Source: Micromonospora qiuiae (GTDB taxonomy: Bacteria > Actinomycetota > Actinomycetes > Mycobacteriales > Micromonosporaceae). Taken from it: a stretch of 64,000 nt of DNA. The stretch's first letter is position 1. Each line of letters opens with the position of its first letter. A model generated the notes under the pieces. It saw only the letters and a list, made by a program, of their open reading frames with translations, had not been told where the DNA came from and made no database searches. Below are positions 52,166-61,026 of this stretch, in pieces. A program made the position numbers and the translations under genes. The stretch lies in the NCBI RefSeq assembly GCF_016863555.1, contig NZ_BOPC01000023.1, positions 1 to 64,000 of the forward strand, written 5' to 3'.

Positions 52166-53085
52166 GCGGGAGCCCCATACCGGCCCAACGGGGTGGCCCG
52201 GGCCGGCCGACACGCGGTGCCCGGCTGGTCAGGTTCTGCGCCCGGCTCTCCGCGTCGCGTCCCTTCGAGATCGCGATCATCGGGGTGATCATCGCCAATG
52301 GGATCGTCCTCGGCCTGGAGACCTATCCCGACCTCGGCTCGGCCCGCCTCGTGTTGCGTGTGCTGGAGTGGTGCTTCCGGGCCGTGTTCGTCCTCGAGAT
52401 CACCGTCCGGCTGCTCGCGTACGGCCGCCGGCCGCAGGACTTCTTCCGGCACGGGTGGAACGTCTTCGATTTCCTGGTGATCATGGCGATCTTCCTGCCG
52501 GGCCTGCGCGGCGACACGGGACTGCTGCGGTTCCTCCGGGTGATGCGGATGCTACGGCTGGTGCGGTTCTCGCCCGGCCTGCGGACGATCGTCACCGCGC
52601 TGTGGCGCAGCCTGCCCGGCGTCGGCGGTTTCCTCGCCCTGGGCATGGTGACGCTCTACGTCTACGGCATGGCCGGCTGGCTGATCTTCGGCGAGGCGTA
52701 TCCGGAGAACTACGGCGACATCGGACGGTCACTGCTGACGCTGTTCGTGCTGCTGTCCCTGGAGACGCTGCCGGACCTCATCGAGGAGGGCGTCGCGTTC
52801 TCTCCGTGGACCCTGCTCTACTACGTCAGCTTTGTGATCATCACCGTCAACGTGCTGCTGAACATCCTGATCGCGGTCATCGTCAACTCGATGGAGGAGG
52901 CACGCCGGCTGGAGATGACCGAAGGGCTCGCCCCCGGGTACGACGAGGACGGTGACGGGATACCGGACGAGGTGGATCGGATCGCGATCAGTCAGCGACT
53001 GGACGATCTGCGTACCCTCATCGTCGAACTTGAGCGAGACCTTCGCATCGACCGCGATGACGGACGCCCACGTCGAACTGGGTAA
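52162..53085 (+). CDS. voltage-gated cation channel (bacterial Nav/ion transporter type) with Ca-binding-like loop
   Basis: Six-segment channel monomer that should form a tetramer. S4 is evident as LRFLRVMRMLRLVRFSPGLRTIV with regularly spaced Arg. The pore filter reads SLETLPD near residues 199-205, resembling the LES/LET filter of bacterial sodium channels. After S6 (YYVSFVIITVNVLLNILIAVIV) come a linker with DEDGDGIPDEVD (261-272), a typical Ca2+-binding loop, and a coiled coil (ISQRLDDLRTLIVELERDL). 307 aa from GTG 52162; a longer form from GTG 52114 adds 16 residues. Lies 141 bp before the Mrp operon, suggesting joint Na+ handling. Confidence 0.85.
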   Translation: MSGSPIPAQRGGPGRPTRGARLVRFCARLSASRPFEIAIIGVIIANGIVLGLETYPDLGSARLVLRVLEWCFRAVFVLEITVRLLAYGRRPQDFFRHGWNVFDFLVIMAIFLPGLRGDTGLLRFLRVMRMLRLVRFSPGLRTIVTALWRSLPGVGGFLALGMVTLYVYGMAGWLIFGEAYPENYGDIGRSLLTLFVLLSLETLPDLIEEGVAFSPWTLLYYVSFVIITVNVLLNILIAVIVNSMEEARRLEMTEGLAPGYDEDGDGIPDEVDRIAISQRLDDLRTLIVELERDLRIDRDDGRPRRTG

Positions 53086-53226
53086 GGTTGAGTACACTAA
53101 CCGCACATCACCAGCCCGCTCCCCTCAGGGCGTCGGTTTTTTAATCAGAATCACGCCGCGTGCGGATAACGGCCATCACCAGATAGGGTCGTTACACCGA
53201 CTGATGATCTCTTTGGGGAGGGCTGT

Positions 53227-56049
53227 GTGCTGGCACTGGTGGCGATCCATGCACTGACAGCTGTGATCGCCCCGGCGCTGGTGCGGCTCTGGGGCAGGCA
53301 GGCCCTCTACCTGGCGGCGCTGGCTCCCGGCGCGACGCTGGTGTGGGCGCTGTCCCACACCAAAGGAGTCCGCTCCGGTGACCCCGTGGTCGAGACGGTG
53401 CCGTGGGTGCCGCAGCTCAACCTGGAACTCGCCCTGCGGATGGGCACCCTGTCCTGGCTGCTCGTCGTCCTGGTCGGGGGAGTCGGCGCGCTGGTGCTCG
53501 CGTACAGTGCCCGCTACTTCCGGTCCGACGATCCCGGGCTCGGCCGGTTCGCCGCCGTGTTCGTCGCCTTTGCCGGGGCGATGCTCGGCCTGGTCGTCTC
53601 CGACGACCTGCTCCTGCTGTACGTGTTCTGGGAGCTGACCACCGTCTTCTCCTACCTGCTCATCGGCTACGACCCGGCCAAGCGCGCCAGCCGACGGGCG
53701 GCCATGCAGGCGTTGCTGGTGACCACGCTGGGCGGCCTGGCGATGCTCGCCGGGTTCATCATGCTCGGCCAGCACGCCGGCAGCTACCGCTGGTCCGAGG
53801 TCGCCGAGAACCTGCCCGGCGGTGGCTACCTCATGGTCGCCGTACTGCTGGTCATGCTCGGCGCGCTGAGCAAGTCGGCGATCTTTCCGTTCAGCTTCTG
53901 GCTGCCGGGCGCGATGGCGGCGCCCACCCCGGTCAGCGCCTACCTGCACGCCGCGGCGATGGTGAAAGCCGGCGTGTTCCTGGTCGCACTGATGGGGCCC
54001 GCGTTCGCCGACATCACGCCGTGGCGGCCCGTGCTGCTGGCCACCGGCCTGCTCACCATGTTCCTCGGCGGCTGGGCCGCGCTGCGCCAGTTGGACCTGA
54101 AGCTTTTGCTGGCGTACGGCACGGTCAGCCAGCTCGGCCTGCTGATGGTGATCCTCGGCGCCGGCACCCGGGACACCGCGCTGGCCGGTGCCGCCATGGT
54201 GCTGGCGCACGCCCTGTTCAAAGCCACCCTCTTCCTCACCGTGGGCATCATCGACCATGCCACCGGCACCCGGGACCTGCGGGAACTCAGCGGCGTCGGC
54301 CGCCGCGCGCCGGCCCTGGCGGTGGTGGCCGGGCTCGCCGCGGCCTCGATGGCCGGCCTGCCGCCGATGGCCGGGTTCGTCGCGAAGGAGGCGGCGGTCG
54401 AGGCGCTGCTGCACGGCACCGGCGCCGACCTGGTAGTGCTGGCCGGCGTGTTGTTCGGTTCGGTGTTGACCGTCGCGTACACGTTGCGCTTTCTTTGGGG
54501 CGCCTTCGCCGACAAGCCCGACACCCCCGCCACCTCGGTCCGGCCGATCTCCTGGCCCTTCCTCGCGCCCGCGGCCGTGCTGGCCGTCGCGGGCGCCGCC
54601 GTCGGTGTGCTGGCCCCGGCGGTGGACCGCCTGCTCGCCCCGTACGCCGACCTCTACCGCACCGCCGAGCCCGGCTACCACCTGGCGTTGTGGCACGGAC
54701 TCACCCCGGCGCTGGGGCTGTCGGTGCTGGCCGTGGCCGGCGGCGTCGGGCTGTTCCTGCTGCTGCGCGGCGAACGCGTGCGGGCCACTCTGCGACTGCC
54801 GTTCGACGGCGCCACCGTCTACGAGAGGGCCGTCGGCGTGCTGGACCGGATGGCGGTGGGGCTGACCGGCGCCACCCAGCGTGGCTCGCTGCCGTTCTAT
54901 CTCGGCGTCATCCTGGTCGTGCTGGTCGTCCTGCCGGGTGGTGCGCTGCTGGCCGGCAGCCCCTGGCCGCAGCGCTTCCACATCTGGGACACCCCGTTGC
55001 AGGTGGTCGTCGCCGCCATGATCGTGATAGCTGCGGTCACGGCCGCCCGCGCCCTGCGCCGACTCACCGCGATGATCATGGTCGGCGTGGCCGGCTACGG
55101 CATCGCGCTGATGTTCATCCTGCACGGCGCGCCTGACCTGGCGCTGACCCAGTTCCTGGTGGAGACCGTCACGATCGTCATGTTCGTGCTGGTGCTGCGC
55201 CGCCTGCCGGCGAAGTTCTCCGAGCGGCCGATGCGGGCCAGCCGCCGCGGCCGCATCGGCATCGGCGTCGCGGTCGGCGCGGTCACCGCCGGCATGGCGT
55301 ACGTCATGGCCGGTGCCCGCCAGGCCGTGCCGATCTCCGTCGGTTTCCCCGACACTGCTGTCTCGTACGGCGGGGGCAAGAACGTGGTCAACGTGACCCT
55401 GGTCGACATCCGGGCCTGGGACACCATGGGCGAGATCGCCGTGCTGGTGGTGGCCGCCACCGGCGTGGCCAGCCTGATCTTCCGGCGAACCCGCGACCTC
55501 GGCCGACGTGGCGACATTCCCGGCGACGGCCCGACGGATTACTCCCGGCCACGCTGGCTGACCACCGGTGCCACCGCTCGTGCGCAGTCGGTCATCCTTC
55601 AGGTGGTCACCCGGCTGCTGTTCCACGCCATGGTGCTGTTCTCCATCTACCTGCTGTTCAGCGGTCACAACGCCCCCGGCGGCGGGTTCGCCGCAGGCCT
55701 GGTCGCCAGCCTCGCCCTGGCCGTGCGCTACCTGGCCGGCGGGCGGACGGAACTCAACGGCGCCGCACCCGTCGACGCCGGCGTGGTGCTCGGTGCCGGG
55801 CTGTTCGTCGCCGTCGGCACCGGCGTCGCCGCGATGCTGCTCGGCGGGGAGTTCCTACAGAGCGCCATGCTCGACTTCCACCTGCCGGTGGTGGGGCACA
55901 TCCACTTCGTCACGTCGGCCTTCTTCGACGTCGGCGTCTACCTGATCGTCGTCGGCCTGGTGCTGGACATCCTGCGCAGCCTCGGCGCGGAGATGGACCG
56001 CCAGCACGAGACCGAGGACGACGAGGTACGGGAAAAGGAGCTGGTGTGA
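53227..56049 (+). CDS. mrpA: Mrp Na+/H+ antiporter subunit A fused to subunit B
   Basis: Residues 1-~790 are MrpA, related to complex I subunit NuoL, with the quinone-reductase-type core (SARYFRSDDPGLGRFAAVFVAFAGAMLGLVVSDDLLLLYVFWELTTVFSYLLIGY, FWLPGAMAAPTPVSAYLHAAAMVKAGVFL) and a DUF4040 region (HGAPDLALTQFLVETVTIVMFVLVLRRLP). From about 790 the MnhB domain follows (LFHAMVLFSIYLLFSGHNAPGGGFAAGLVASLALAVRYLAGG). Fused A-B is common in actinobacteria. 940 aa; GTG 53227 with GGGGAGGG upstream. Main body of the multi-subunit antiporter. Confidence 0.93.
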   Translation: MLALVAIHALTAVIAPALVRLWGRQALYLAALAPGATLVWALSHTKGVRSGDPVVETVPWVPQLNLELALRMGTLSWLLVVLVGGVGALVLAYSARYFRSDDPGLGRFAAVFVAFAGAMLGLVVSDDLLLLYVFWELTTVFSYLLIGYDPAKRASRRAAMQALLVTTLGGLAMLAGFIMLGQHAGSYRWSEVAENLPGGGYLMVAVLLVMLGALSKSAIFPFSFWLPGAMAAPTPVSAYLHAAAMVKAGVFLVALMGPAFADITPWRPVLLATGLLTMFLGGWAALRQLDLKLLLAYGTVSQLGLLMVILGAGTRDTALAGAAMVLAHALFKATLFLTVGIIDHATGTRDLRELSGVGRRAPALAVVAGLAAASMAGLPPMAGFVAKEAAVEALLHGTGADLVVLAGVLFGSVLTVAYTLRFLWGAFADKPDTPATSVRPISWPFLAPAAVLAVAGAAVGVLAPAVDRLLAPYADLYRTAEPGYHLALWHGLTPALGLSVLAVAGGVGLFLLLRGERVRATLRLPFDGATVYERAVGVLDRMAVGLTGATQRGSLPFYLGVILVVLVVLPGGALLAGSPWPQRFHIWDTPLQVVVAAMIVIAAVTAARALRRLTAMIMVGVAGYGIALMFILHGAPDLALTQFLVETVTIVMFVLVLRRLPAKFSERPMRASRRGRIGIGVAVGAVTAGMAYVMAGARQAVPISVGFPDTAVSYGGGKNVVNVTLVDIRAWDTMGEIAVLVVAATGVASLIFRRTRDLGRRGDIPGDGPTDYSRPRWLTTGATARAQSVILQVVTRLLFHAMVLFSIYLLFSGHNAPGGGFAAGLVASLALAVRYLAGGRTELNGAAPVDAGVVLGAGLFVAVGTGVAAMLLGGEFLQSAMLDFHLPVVGHIHFVTSAFFDVGVYLIVVGLVLDILRSLGAEMDRQHETEDDEVREKELV

Positions 56050-56507
56050 CACCCAACCTCACCTACGTCATCGTGATCGGCGTGCTCGTCGCCGCCGGCG
56101 TGACGTTGCTGCTGGAACGCAGCCTCACCCGGGTGCTGATGGGCGTCATCCTGCTCGGCAACGGCGCCAACCTGCTGCTGCTCATCGGCGGGCGGGCCGG
56201 CGGGGCGCCGATCGTCGGCACCACCTCGCAGGAGGAGATGAGCGATCCGCTGCCGCAGGCGATGATCCTCACCGCCATCGTCATCACCCTCGGCATGACC
56301 GCATTCCTGCTCGCCCTCGCCTATCGCAGCTGGCACCTCAACGGGCACGACGAGGTGCAGGACGACGTCGAGGACCGCCGAATCATGACTCTTGCGGAGC
56401 GCGACGAGGGCCCCGACGGCGAGGACACCGGCGACGATGACGACGACGACATGACGGCAGAGGGCGAGCGGCTGGCCGCCTCGGCGACCCCGGGGAGGTC
56501 CGGATGA
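56046..56507 (+). CDS. mrpC: Mrp antiporter subunit C
   Basis: NuoK-like three-helix subunit (YVIVIGVLVAAGVTLLLERSLTRVLMGVILLGNGANLLLLIGG, DPLPQAMILTAIVITLGMTAFLLALAYRSW). Conserved acidic Glu/Asp positions of the family are present. 153 aa, longer than usual through an acidic C-terminal tail (EDTGDDDDDD). GTG start shares GTGTGA with the mrpA stop. Confidence 0.92.
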   Translation: MTPNLTYVIVIGVLVAAGVTLLLERSLTRVLMGVILLGNGANLLLLIGGRAGGAPIVGTTSQEEMSDPLPQAMILTAIVITLGMTAFLLALAYRSWHLNGHDEVQDDVEDRRIMTLAERDEGPDGEDTGDDDDDDMTAEGERLAASATPGRSG

Positions 56508-58084
56508 CACACCTGGTCCCGCTGCCGGTGGTGATGCCGCTGCTGGGCGCGGCACTGACCCTGCTGCTCCTCGGCCGCCCCCGCGCCCAGCGGTGGGTCA
56601 GCCTGACGGTGCTCACCGCCACCGTCGCGGTCGCCGCGATGCTGCTGGTCCGGTCCAGCCTGGACGGACCGCTCGTGGTGGAGGTCGGCGGCTGGGCCGC
56701 CCCGATGGGCATCGTGCTGGTCGCCGACCAACTCGCCGCGCTGATGCTGGTGGTCTCCGCCGCGGTCACCCTCTGCGTGCTGGTCTATTCCATCGGACAG
56801 GGCATGGCCGACGGCGACGAGGAGACGCCGCTGTCGGTCTACCACCCCACCTATCTGGTGCTGACCGCCGGAGTGTGCAACGCCTTCCTCTCCGGCGACC
56901 TGTTCAACCTCTACGTCGGCTTCGAGATCCTGCTGGTCGCCAGCTACGTGCTGCTGACCCTGGGCAGCACCGAGACCCGGATCCGGGCCGGCACCACCTA
57001 CGTCGTGGTCAGCCTGCTCTCGTCGGTGATCTTCGTGGTCGCCATCGGACTGGTGTACGCCGCCACCGGCACCCTCAACCTGGCCCAGCTGGTCGACCGG
57101 CTGGACGCCCTGCCGGACGACATCCGGCTGGTGTTGCAGGGCATGCTGCTGCTCGCCTTCGGCATCAAGGCGGCGGTGTTCCCGCTGTCGGCCTGGCTGC
57201 CCGACAGCTACCCCACCGCTCCGGCCCCGGTCACCGCCGTCTTCGCCGGCCTGCTGACCAAGGTCGGCGTGTACGCGATCATCCGCACCGAGACGCTGCT
57301 CTTCCCGGGCGGGCGGACGTCCACCCTGCTGCTGGTCACGGCGGTGTTGACCATGGTCGTCGGCATCCTCGGCGCGGTCGCGCAGTCGGACATCAAGCGG
57401 TTGCTGTCGTTCACGCTGATCAGTCACATCGGGTACATGCTCTTCGGCGTCGGACTCACCTCGTCGCTCGGCCTGTCCGCGGCGATCTTTTACGTGGTGC
57501 ACCACATCACCATCCAGACCACCCTGTTCCTCGCCGCCGGCCTGGTCGAACGCCGGGGCGGCAGCACCGCCCTGGACCGCCTCGGTGGCCTGGCCCGGTT
57601 GTCGCCGCTGCTGGCCGTGCTCTTCTTCGTACCCGCGCTGAACCTCGCCGGCATCCCGCCGTTCTCCGGCTTCCTCGGCAAGCTCGGCCTGGTGCAGGCG
57701 GGCATAAACGACGGCGGCCTGCTCGCCTGGATCCTCGTCGCCGGCGGATTGGTCACCAGCCTGCTCACCCTGTACGCCATCGCCCGGGTGTGGAATGTCG
57801 CCTTCTGGAGGGCACCACACCCAGAGATGCCGCGAGTTGACGACACGGACCGGGCGGCCCGCACCGACGGTGCGGTGGAGCCGGGCCGGGGCGTCGCCAC
57901 GGCACAGAACAGCGCCGCCACCATGCCCAGACTGATGATCGCGTCGACCGCCGCGCTGGTGGCGTTAGGGCTGGTGCTGACCGTGGCCGCTGGGCCGCTG
58001 TTCGAACTGAGCACCGATGCCGCCGACGACCTGCTGCGCCGGACGCCGTACGTCGAGGCCGTCTTCCCGAAAGGTACGCCGTGA
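56504..58084 (+). CDS. mrpD: Mrp antiporter subunit D
   Basis: NuoM/NuoN-like proton channel subunit, 526 aa, about 14 helices, with the family motif FNLYVGFEILLVASYVLLTLG, FGIKAAVFPLSAWLPDSYPTAPAPVTAVFAGLLTKVGVYAIIR and QSDIKRLLSFTLISHIGYMLFGVGL. Conserved Glu in the first motif and Lys in the second (GIKAA) mark the proton path. ATG overlaps the mrpC stop (ATGA). Confidence 0.93.
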   Translation: MTHLVPLPVVMPLLGAALTLLLLGRPRAQRWVSLTVLTATVAVAAMLLVRSSLDGPLVVEVGGWAAPMGIVLVADQLAALMLVVSAAVTLCVLVYSIGQGMADGDEETPLSVYHPTYLVLTAGVCNAFLSGDLFNLYVGFEILLVASYVLLTLGSTETRIRAGTTYVVVSLLSSVIFVVAIGLVYAATGTLNLAQLVDRLDALPDDIRLVLQGMLLLAFGIKAAVFPLSAWLPDSYPTAPAPVTAVFAGLLTKVGVYAIIRTETLLFPGGRTSTLLLVTAVLTMVVGILGAVAQSDIKRLLSFTLISHIGYMLFGVGLTSSLGLSAAIFYVVHHITIQTTLFLAAGLVERRGGSTALDRLGGLARLSPLLAVLFFVPALNLAGIPPFSGFLGKLGLVQAGINDGGLLAWILVAGGLVTSLLTLYAIARVWNVAFWRAPHPEMPRVDDTDRAARTDGAVEPGRGVATAQNSAATMPRLMIASTAALVALGLVLTVAAGPLFELSTDAADDLLRRTPYVEAVFPKGTP

Positions 58085-58707
58085 GCGCCGACCAGATGAC
58101 CCCGGCCCCACCGGTCGACCCGCCGAGGCCGCCCCTGACCCGGGCCGCCCGGCGCCGGAACCGGATCATCGCACTGACCGGCCTGACCAGCGTCTGGGTG
58201 CTGCTGTGGGGGACCCTCTCCTGGGCCAATGTGATCAGCGGACTGGTGGTGGCCATCATCCTGCTGGCCGTCTTCCCGCTGCCGCCGGTGACCTTCGCGG
58301 GGCGGATCCACCCGCTGCCGATGCTGCACTTCTGGCTGCGGTTCCTACAGGACCTCGTGATCGCTTCGATCCAGATCGCCTGGCTGGCCCTGCGGCCGCC
58401 CGGCAAGCCGCCGTTCAGCGCCATCATCGCGGTGCCGTTGCGGGTGAACACCGACCTCAACCTCACGCTCACCGCCGAGGCGCTGACCCTGGTGCCCGGC
58501 AGCCTGATCCTGGAGGCCGACCGCACCACCGGCACCCTGTTCGTCCACGTCATCAACCTGCGTAGCCGCGAGGAGGTCGAAGAGTTCCGGCGCGAGGTGT
58601 ACGCCCTGGAGGCCCGCATCGTCGCCGCTCTCGGCTCACCCGACGAACTGCGCCGCATTCGCGAGAACCCGCCGTCGCCACTCGACCTGGAAGGAGCATC
58701 ACGTTGA
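58081..58707 (+). CDS. mrpE: Mrp antiporter subunit E
   Basis: 208-aa MnhE protein: N-terminal helices (LTSVWVLLWGTLSWANVISGLVVAIILLAVFPLPP) and a cytoplasmic part with IAVPLRVNTDLNLTLTAEALTLVPGSLILEADRTTGTLFVHVINLRSREEVEEFRREVYALEARI, the conserved TLTPG-like segment of the family. GTGA overlap with mrpD and a TTGA overlap with mrpF. Confidence 0.9.
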   Translation: MSADQMTPAPPVDPPRPPLTRAARRRNRIIALTGLTSVWVLLWGTLSWANVISGLVVAIILLAVFPLPPVTFAGRIHPLPMLHFWLRFLQDLVIASIQIAWLALRPPGKPPFSAIIAVPLRVNTDLNLTLTAEALTLVPGSLILEADRTTGTLFVHVINLRSREEVEEFRREVYALEARIVAALGSPDELRRIRENPPSPLDLEGASR

Positions 58708-58967
58708 CTGCCGTCGCCGTGACCGTCACCGCGCTGCTCGCTGTGGCCGGAGGGCTCACCCTGATCCGCATCATTCGCGGTCCGTCGATCCTGGACCGGG
58801 CCGTGGCCACCGACGTGATGCTGGCCATCATCGTCGCCGCCATCGCCACCGAGGCCGCCTACACCCGCGACGCCACCGCCCTGCCGGTGCTGGTGGTCCT
58901 TGCCGTCCTCGGGTTCGTCGGGTCGGTCAGCGTCGCCCGGTTCGCCGCACGGAGAGACGCCGAATGA
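58704..58967 (+). CDS. mrpF: Mrp antiporter subunit F
   Basis: Three-helix 87-aa subunit with the family core LIRIIRGPSILDRAVATDVMLAIIVAAIATEAAYTRDATALPVLVVLAVLGFVGSVSVARF; the conserved RGP...DR...D motif is intact. TTG start inside the mrpE stop. Confidence 0.92.
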   Translation: MTAVAVTVTALLAVAGGLTLIRIIRGPSILDRAVATDVMLAIIVAAIATEAAYTRDATALPVLVVLAVLGFVGSVSVARFAARRDAE

Positions 58968-59344
58968 GCCTCGACGCCGTGCTCGACGTCATCGCCGCCG
59001 CCTGCCTGCTCATCGGTGCGCTGCTCAGCCTCGCCGCCGGGGTGGCCCTGGTGCGCTTCCCCGACCTGCTCACCCGGATGCACGCCGCGGCCAAGCCGCA
59101 GGTGCTCGGGTTGTTGCTGGTGCTGCTCGGCTGCGCGCTGCGGCTGCGTACCGGGGTGGACATCACCACGTTGGTGCTGGTCGGGGTGTTTCAGCTCGCC
59201 ACCGCGCCGGTGGCGGCGCACATGGTCGGGCGGGCCGGCTACCCGCACGAGTACATCCGTACCGACCTGCTGCTCACCGACGAACTCGCCGCCCACCTTG
59301 ACAAGGTCGCCGCCGGCGACCAGCAGGATCCGGCCCACGCCTGA
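58964..59344 (+). CDS. mrpG: Mrp antiporter subunit G
   Basis: 126-aa MnhG protein: three helices with GALLSLAAGVALVRFPDLLTRMHAAAKPQVLGLLLVLLGCALRL and the conserved RFPD...R.H...K pattern. ATGA overlap with mrpF. Completes a full A/B-C-D-E-F-G set, thus a functional Na+(Li+)/H+ antiporter is expected. Last gene of the operon. Confidence 0.92.
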   Translation: MSLDAVLDVIAAACLLIGALLSLAAGVALVRFPDLLTRMHAAAKPQVLGLLLVLLGCALRLRTGVDITTLVLVGVFQLATAPVAAHMVGRAGYPHEYIRTDLLLTDELAAHLDKVAAGDQQDPAHA

Positions 59345-59484
59345 GGCTGGGCTTGCCCCCGCTACCCCGCCGTTCCGGCCCAGCGGTGCCTGACCGGCAG
59401 GGCAATATCAATTGCACCCATGCCGGCCCGGCAATACTCTTCTCCGCGTCAGGGCGAAACGACGAGAGCCGGAAGGAGTACGGC

Positions 59485-59613
59485 GTGCCGGAACAGAAAC
59501 CCAACCAGGCCGGCTGTCCTCTGCCGGGTCACGCCTTCGTACCCGCCGGCAGAGCGGCCACCTTCCTGGGCCTGGCCCGCTCACCTCGTCGCCGGCCCTC
59601 CGCCGCTGAATAG
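59485..59613 (+). CDS. possible small protein (42 aa) with strong ribosome-binding site
   Basis: GTG at 59485 is preceded by GGAAGGAG at an ideal 7-nt distance. The product is basic at its C-terminus (FLGLARSPRRRPSAAE) with one Cys. No homologous family recognised and composition is not strongly protein-like, so the ribosome-binding site is the main support. Confidence 0.4.
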   Translation: MPEQKPNQAGCPLPGHAFVPAGRAATFLGLARSPRRRPSAAE

Positions 59614-59666
59614 CGCGCGCACCCTCTCCCTCCCCACCCCCGCCGTGCCCCCACGCCCGCACGTGG

Positions 59667-59743
59667 CCGTCGATCATGCACTTCTTGCCCGGTCAAAGGG
59701 TAGAAAAGCCGTGTTCTGGCGACCGTAAGTGCAAGATCGACGG
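59667..59743. repeat. 17-bp inverted repeat flanking 43 bp, upstream of rtcB
   Basis: CCGTCGATCATGCACTT (59667-59683) and AAGTGCAAGATCGACGG (59727-59743) pair with one mismatch. The loop is AT-richer than the surrounding DNA (AAAGGGTAGAAAAGCCG). It may be a REP/MITE-like element, a transcribed hairpin in the rtcB leader or an RNA substrate-like structure. Confidence 0.65.
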
Positions 59744-59772
59744 GGCCGTTCGCAGTTCAGGAGAAAACGATC

Positions 59773-60972
59773 ATGGGATTCAACGTGCTCGCGGGGACGC
59801 GGGCGCCGGTGCGGGTGTGGACCGACCCGTACGGGATCGAGCCGCAGGCCGCCCGGCAGCTGCGCAACATCGGTGCGCTGCCGTGGGTGCAGGGTGTCGC
59901 GGTGATGCCGGACGTGCACTTCGGCAAGGGAGCCACGGTCGGCTCGGTGATCGCGATGCGGCAGGCCATCTCGCCCGCCGCGGTCGGCGTGGACATCGGC
60001 TGTGGCATGTCGGCGGTCCGCACCTCGCTGACCGCCGCCGACCTGCCCGACGACCTGGCCGGACTGCGCCGGGCCATCGAGGATGCGATCCCGGTCGGCT
60101 TTGCCCAGCGCGACAACCCGGTGGACCCGCGCCGGGTGCGTGGCCTGGAGCAGCGAGGCTGGGACGACTTCTGGCGGCGCTTCGCCGACCTCGACCGGAG
60201 GGTGACGCAGCTGGAGACCCGCGCTCGGCGGCAGTTGGGCACACTCGGCGGCGGCAACCACTTCATCGAGGTCTGCCTGGAACAGGGCGGCGTCAGCGCC
60301 GGTCGGGTCTGGCTGATGCTGCACTCCGGGTCGCGCAACATCGGCAAGGAACTGGCCGAGCGGCACATGGCGGTGGCCCGCCGACTGCCGCACAACGCCG
60401 ACCTGCCCGACCCGGACCTGGCGGTGTTCCTCACCGGCACGCTGGAGATGGACGCGTACCGCCGGGACCTCTGGTGGGCGCAGGAGTACGCGCGGCGCAA
60501 CCGTGCCGTCATGCTCGCCGTGCTGATGAATCTGATGCGGGAGCGGTTCCCGCAGGTCGGCTACGACGAGCCGATCAGCTGCCATCACAACTACGTGGCA
60601 GAGGAGCACTACGAGGGGGTGGACGTGTTGGTGACCCGCAAGGGAGCGATCCGGGCGGGCCGCGGTGATCTCGGCATCATTCCCGGGTCGATGGGCACCG
60701 GCTCGTACATTGTGCGCGGCAAGGGCAACGAGTGGGCGTACTGTTCGGCCTCGCACGGGGCGGGACGCCGGATGTCGCGGGCCCAGGCCAAGCGCACGTA
60801 CAGCACCGCGGACCTGGCGGCGCAGACGTCCGGGGTGGAGTGCCGCAAGGACGCCGGGGTGATCGATGAGATCCCCGGCGCGTACAAGGACATCACCGAG
60901 GTGATGGCTCAGCAGGCGGACCTGGTCGAGGTGGTGGCGCACCTCAAGCAGGTGGTCTGCGTGAAGGGTTGA
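59773..60972 (+). CDS. rtcB: RNA-splicing ligase RtcB
   Basis: GTP- and Mn2+-dependent ligase joining 2',3'-cyclic phosphate (or 3'-phosphate) and 5'-OH RNA ends, used in tRNA or RNA repair. Metal and catalytic residues: Asp74 and Cys77 in VGVDIGCGMS, His in GGGNHFIE and LHSGSRNIGKELAERH, and the guanylylated His in SASHGAGRRMSRAQA. 399 aa, typical of the short actinobacterial form. ATG preceded by AGGAGAAAACG. There is no RtcA, archease or RtcR sigma-54 regulator nearby, so control must be by another route, perhaps the inverted repeat upstream. Confidence 0.95.
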   Translation: MGFNVLAGTRAPVRVWTDPYGIEPQAARQLRNIGALPWVQGVAVMPDVHFGKGATVGSVIAMRQAISPAAVGVDIGCGMSAVRTSLTAADLPDDLAGLRRAIEDAIPVGFAQRDNPVDPRRVRGLEQRGWDDFWRRFADLDRRVTQLETRARRQLGTLGGGNHFIEVCLEQGGVSAGRVWLMLHSGSRNIGKELAERHMAVARRLPHNADLPDPDLAVFLTGTLEMDAYRRDLWWAQEYARRNRAVMLAVLMNLMRERFPQVGYDEPISCHHNYVAEEHYEGVDVLVTRKGAIRAGRGDLGIIPGSMGTGSYIVRGKGNEWAYCSASHGAGRRMSRAQAKRTYSTADLAAQTSGVECRKDAGVIDEIPGAYKDITEVMAQQADLVEVVAHLKQVVCVKG

Positions 60973-61026
60973 GAGATCCGGCCGGCGCCCGTGGCGGGCC
61001 ACGGACGCCGGTCGTACCCGCCGGGT

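Larger units (their letters stand above)
59345..59772. other. 428-bp region between mrpG and rtcB with regulatory-looking elements
   Basis: Contains a small palindrome GCAAT-ATCA-ATTGC (59402-59415), a short frame with a strong ribosome-binding site (59485-59613) and a 17-bp inverted repeat (59667-59743) that ends 29 bp before the rtcB start. There is no other gene. Confidence 0.5.

Noticed and set aside
53086-53226. Possible sodium riboswitch (DUF1646 type) before mrpA
   Set aside because: The leader has a small GGTTgAGTacACTaACC hairpin and a GC stem followed by TTTTTT, but I cannot recognise the conserved core of that class; the run is short and 141 bp in total.
53176-55668. 830-residue open frame on the minus strand
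   Set aside because: Antisense to mrpA with low-complexity Gly/Gln/His/Arg content and no domain; typical of GC-rich shadow frames.
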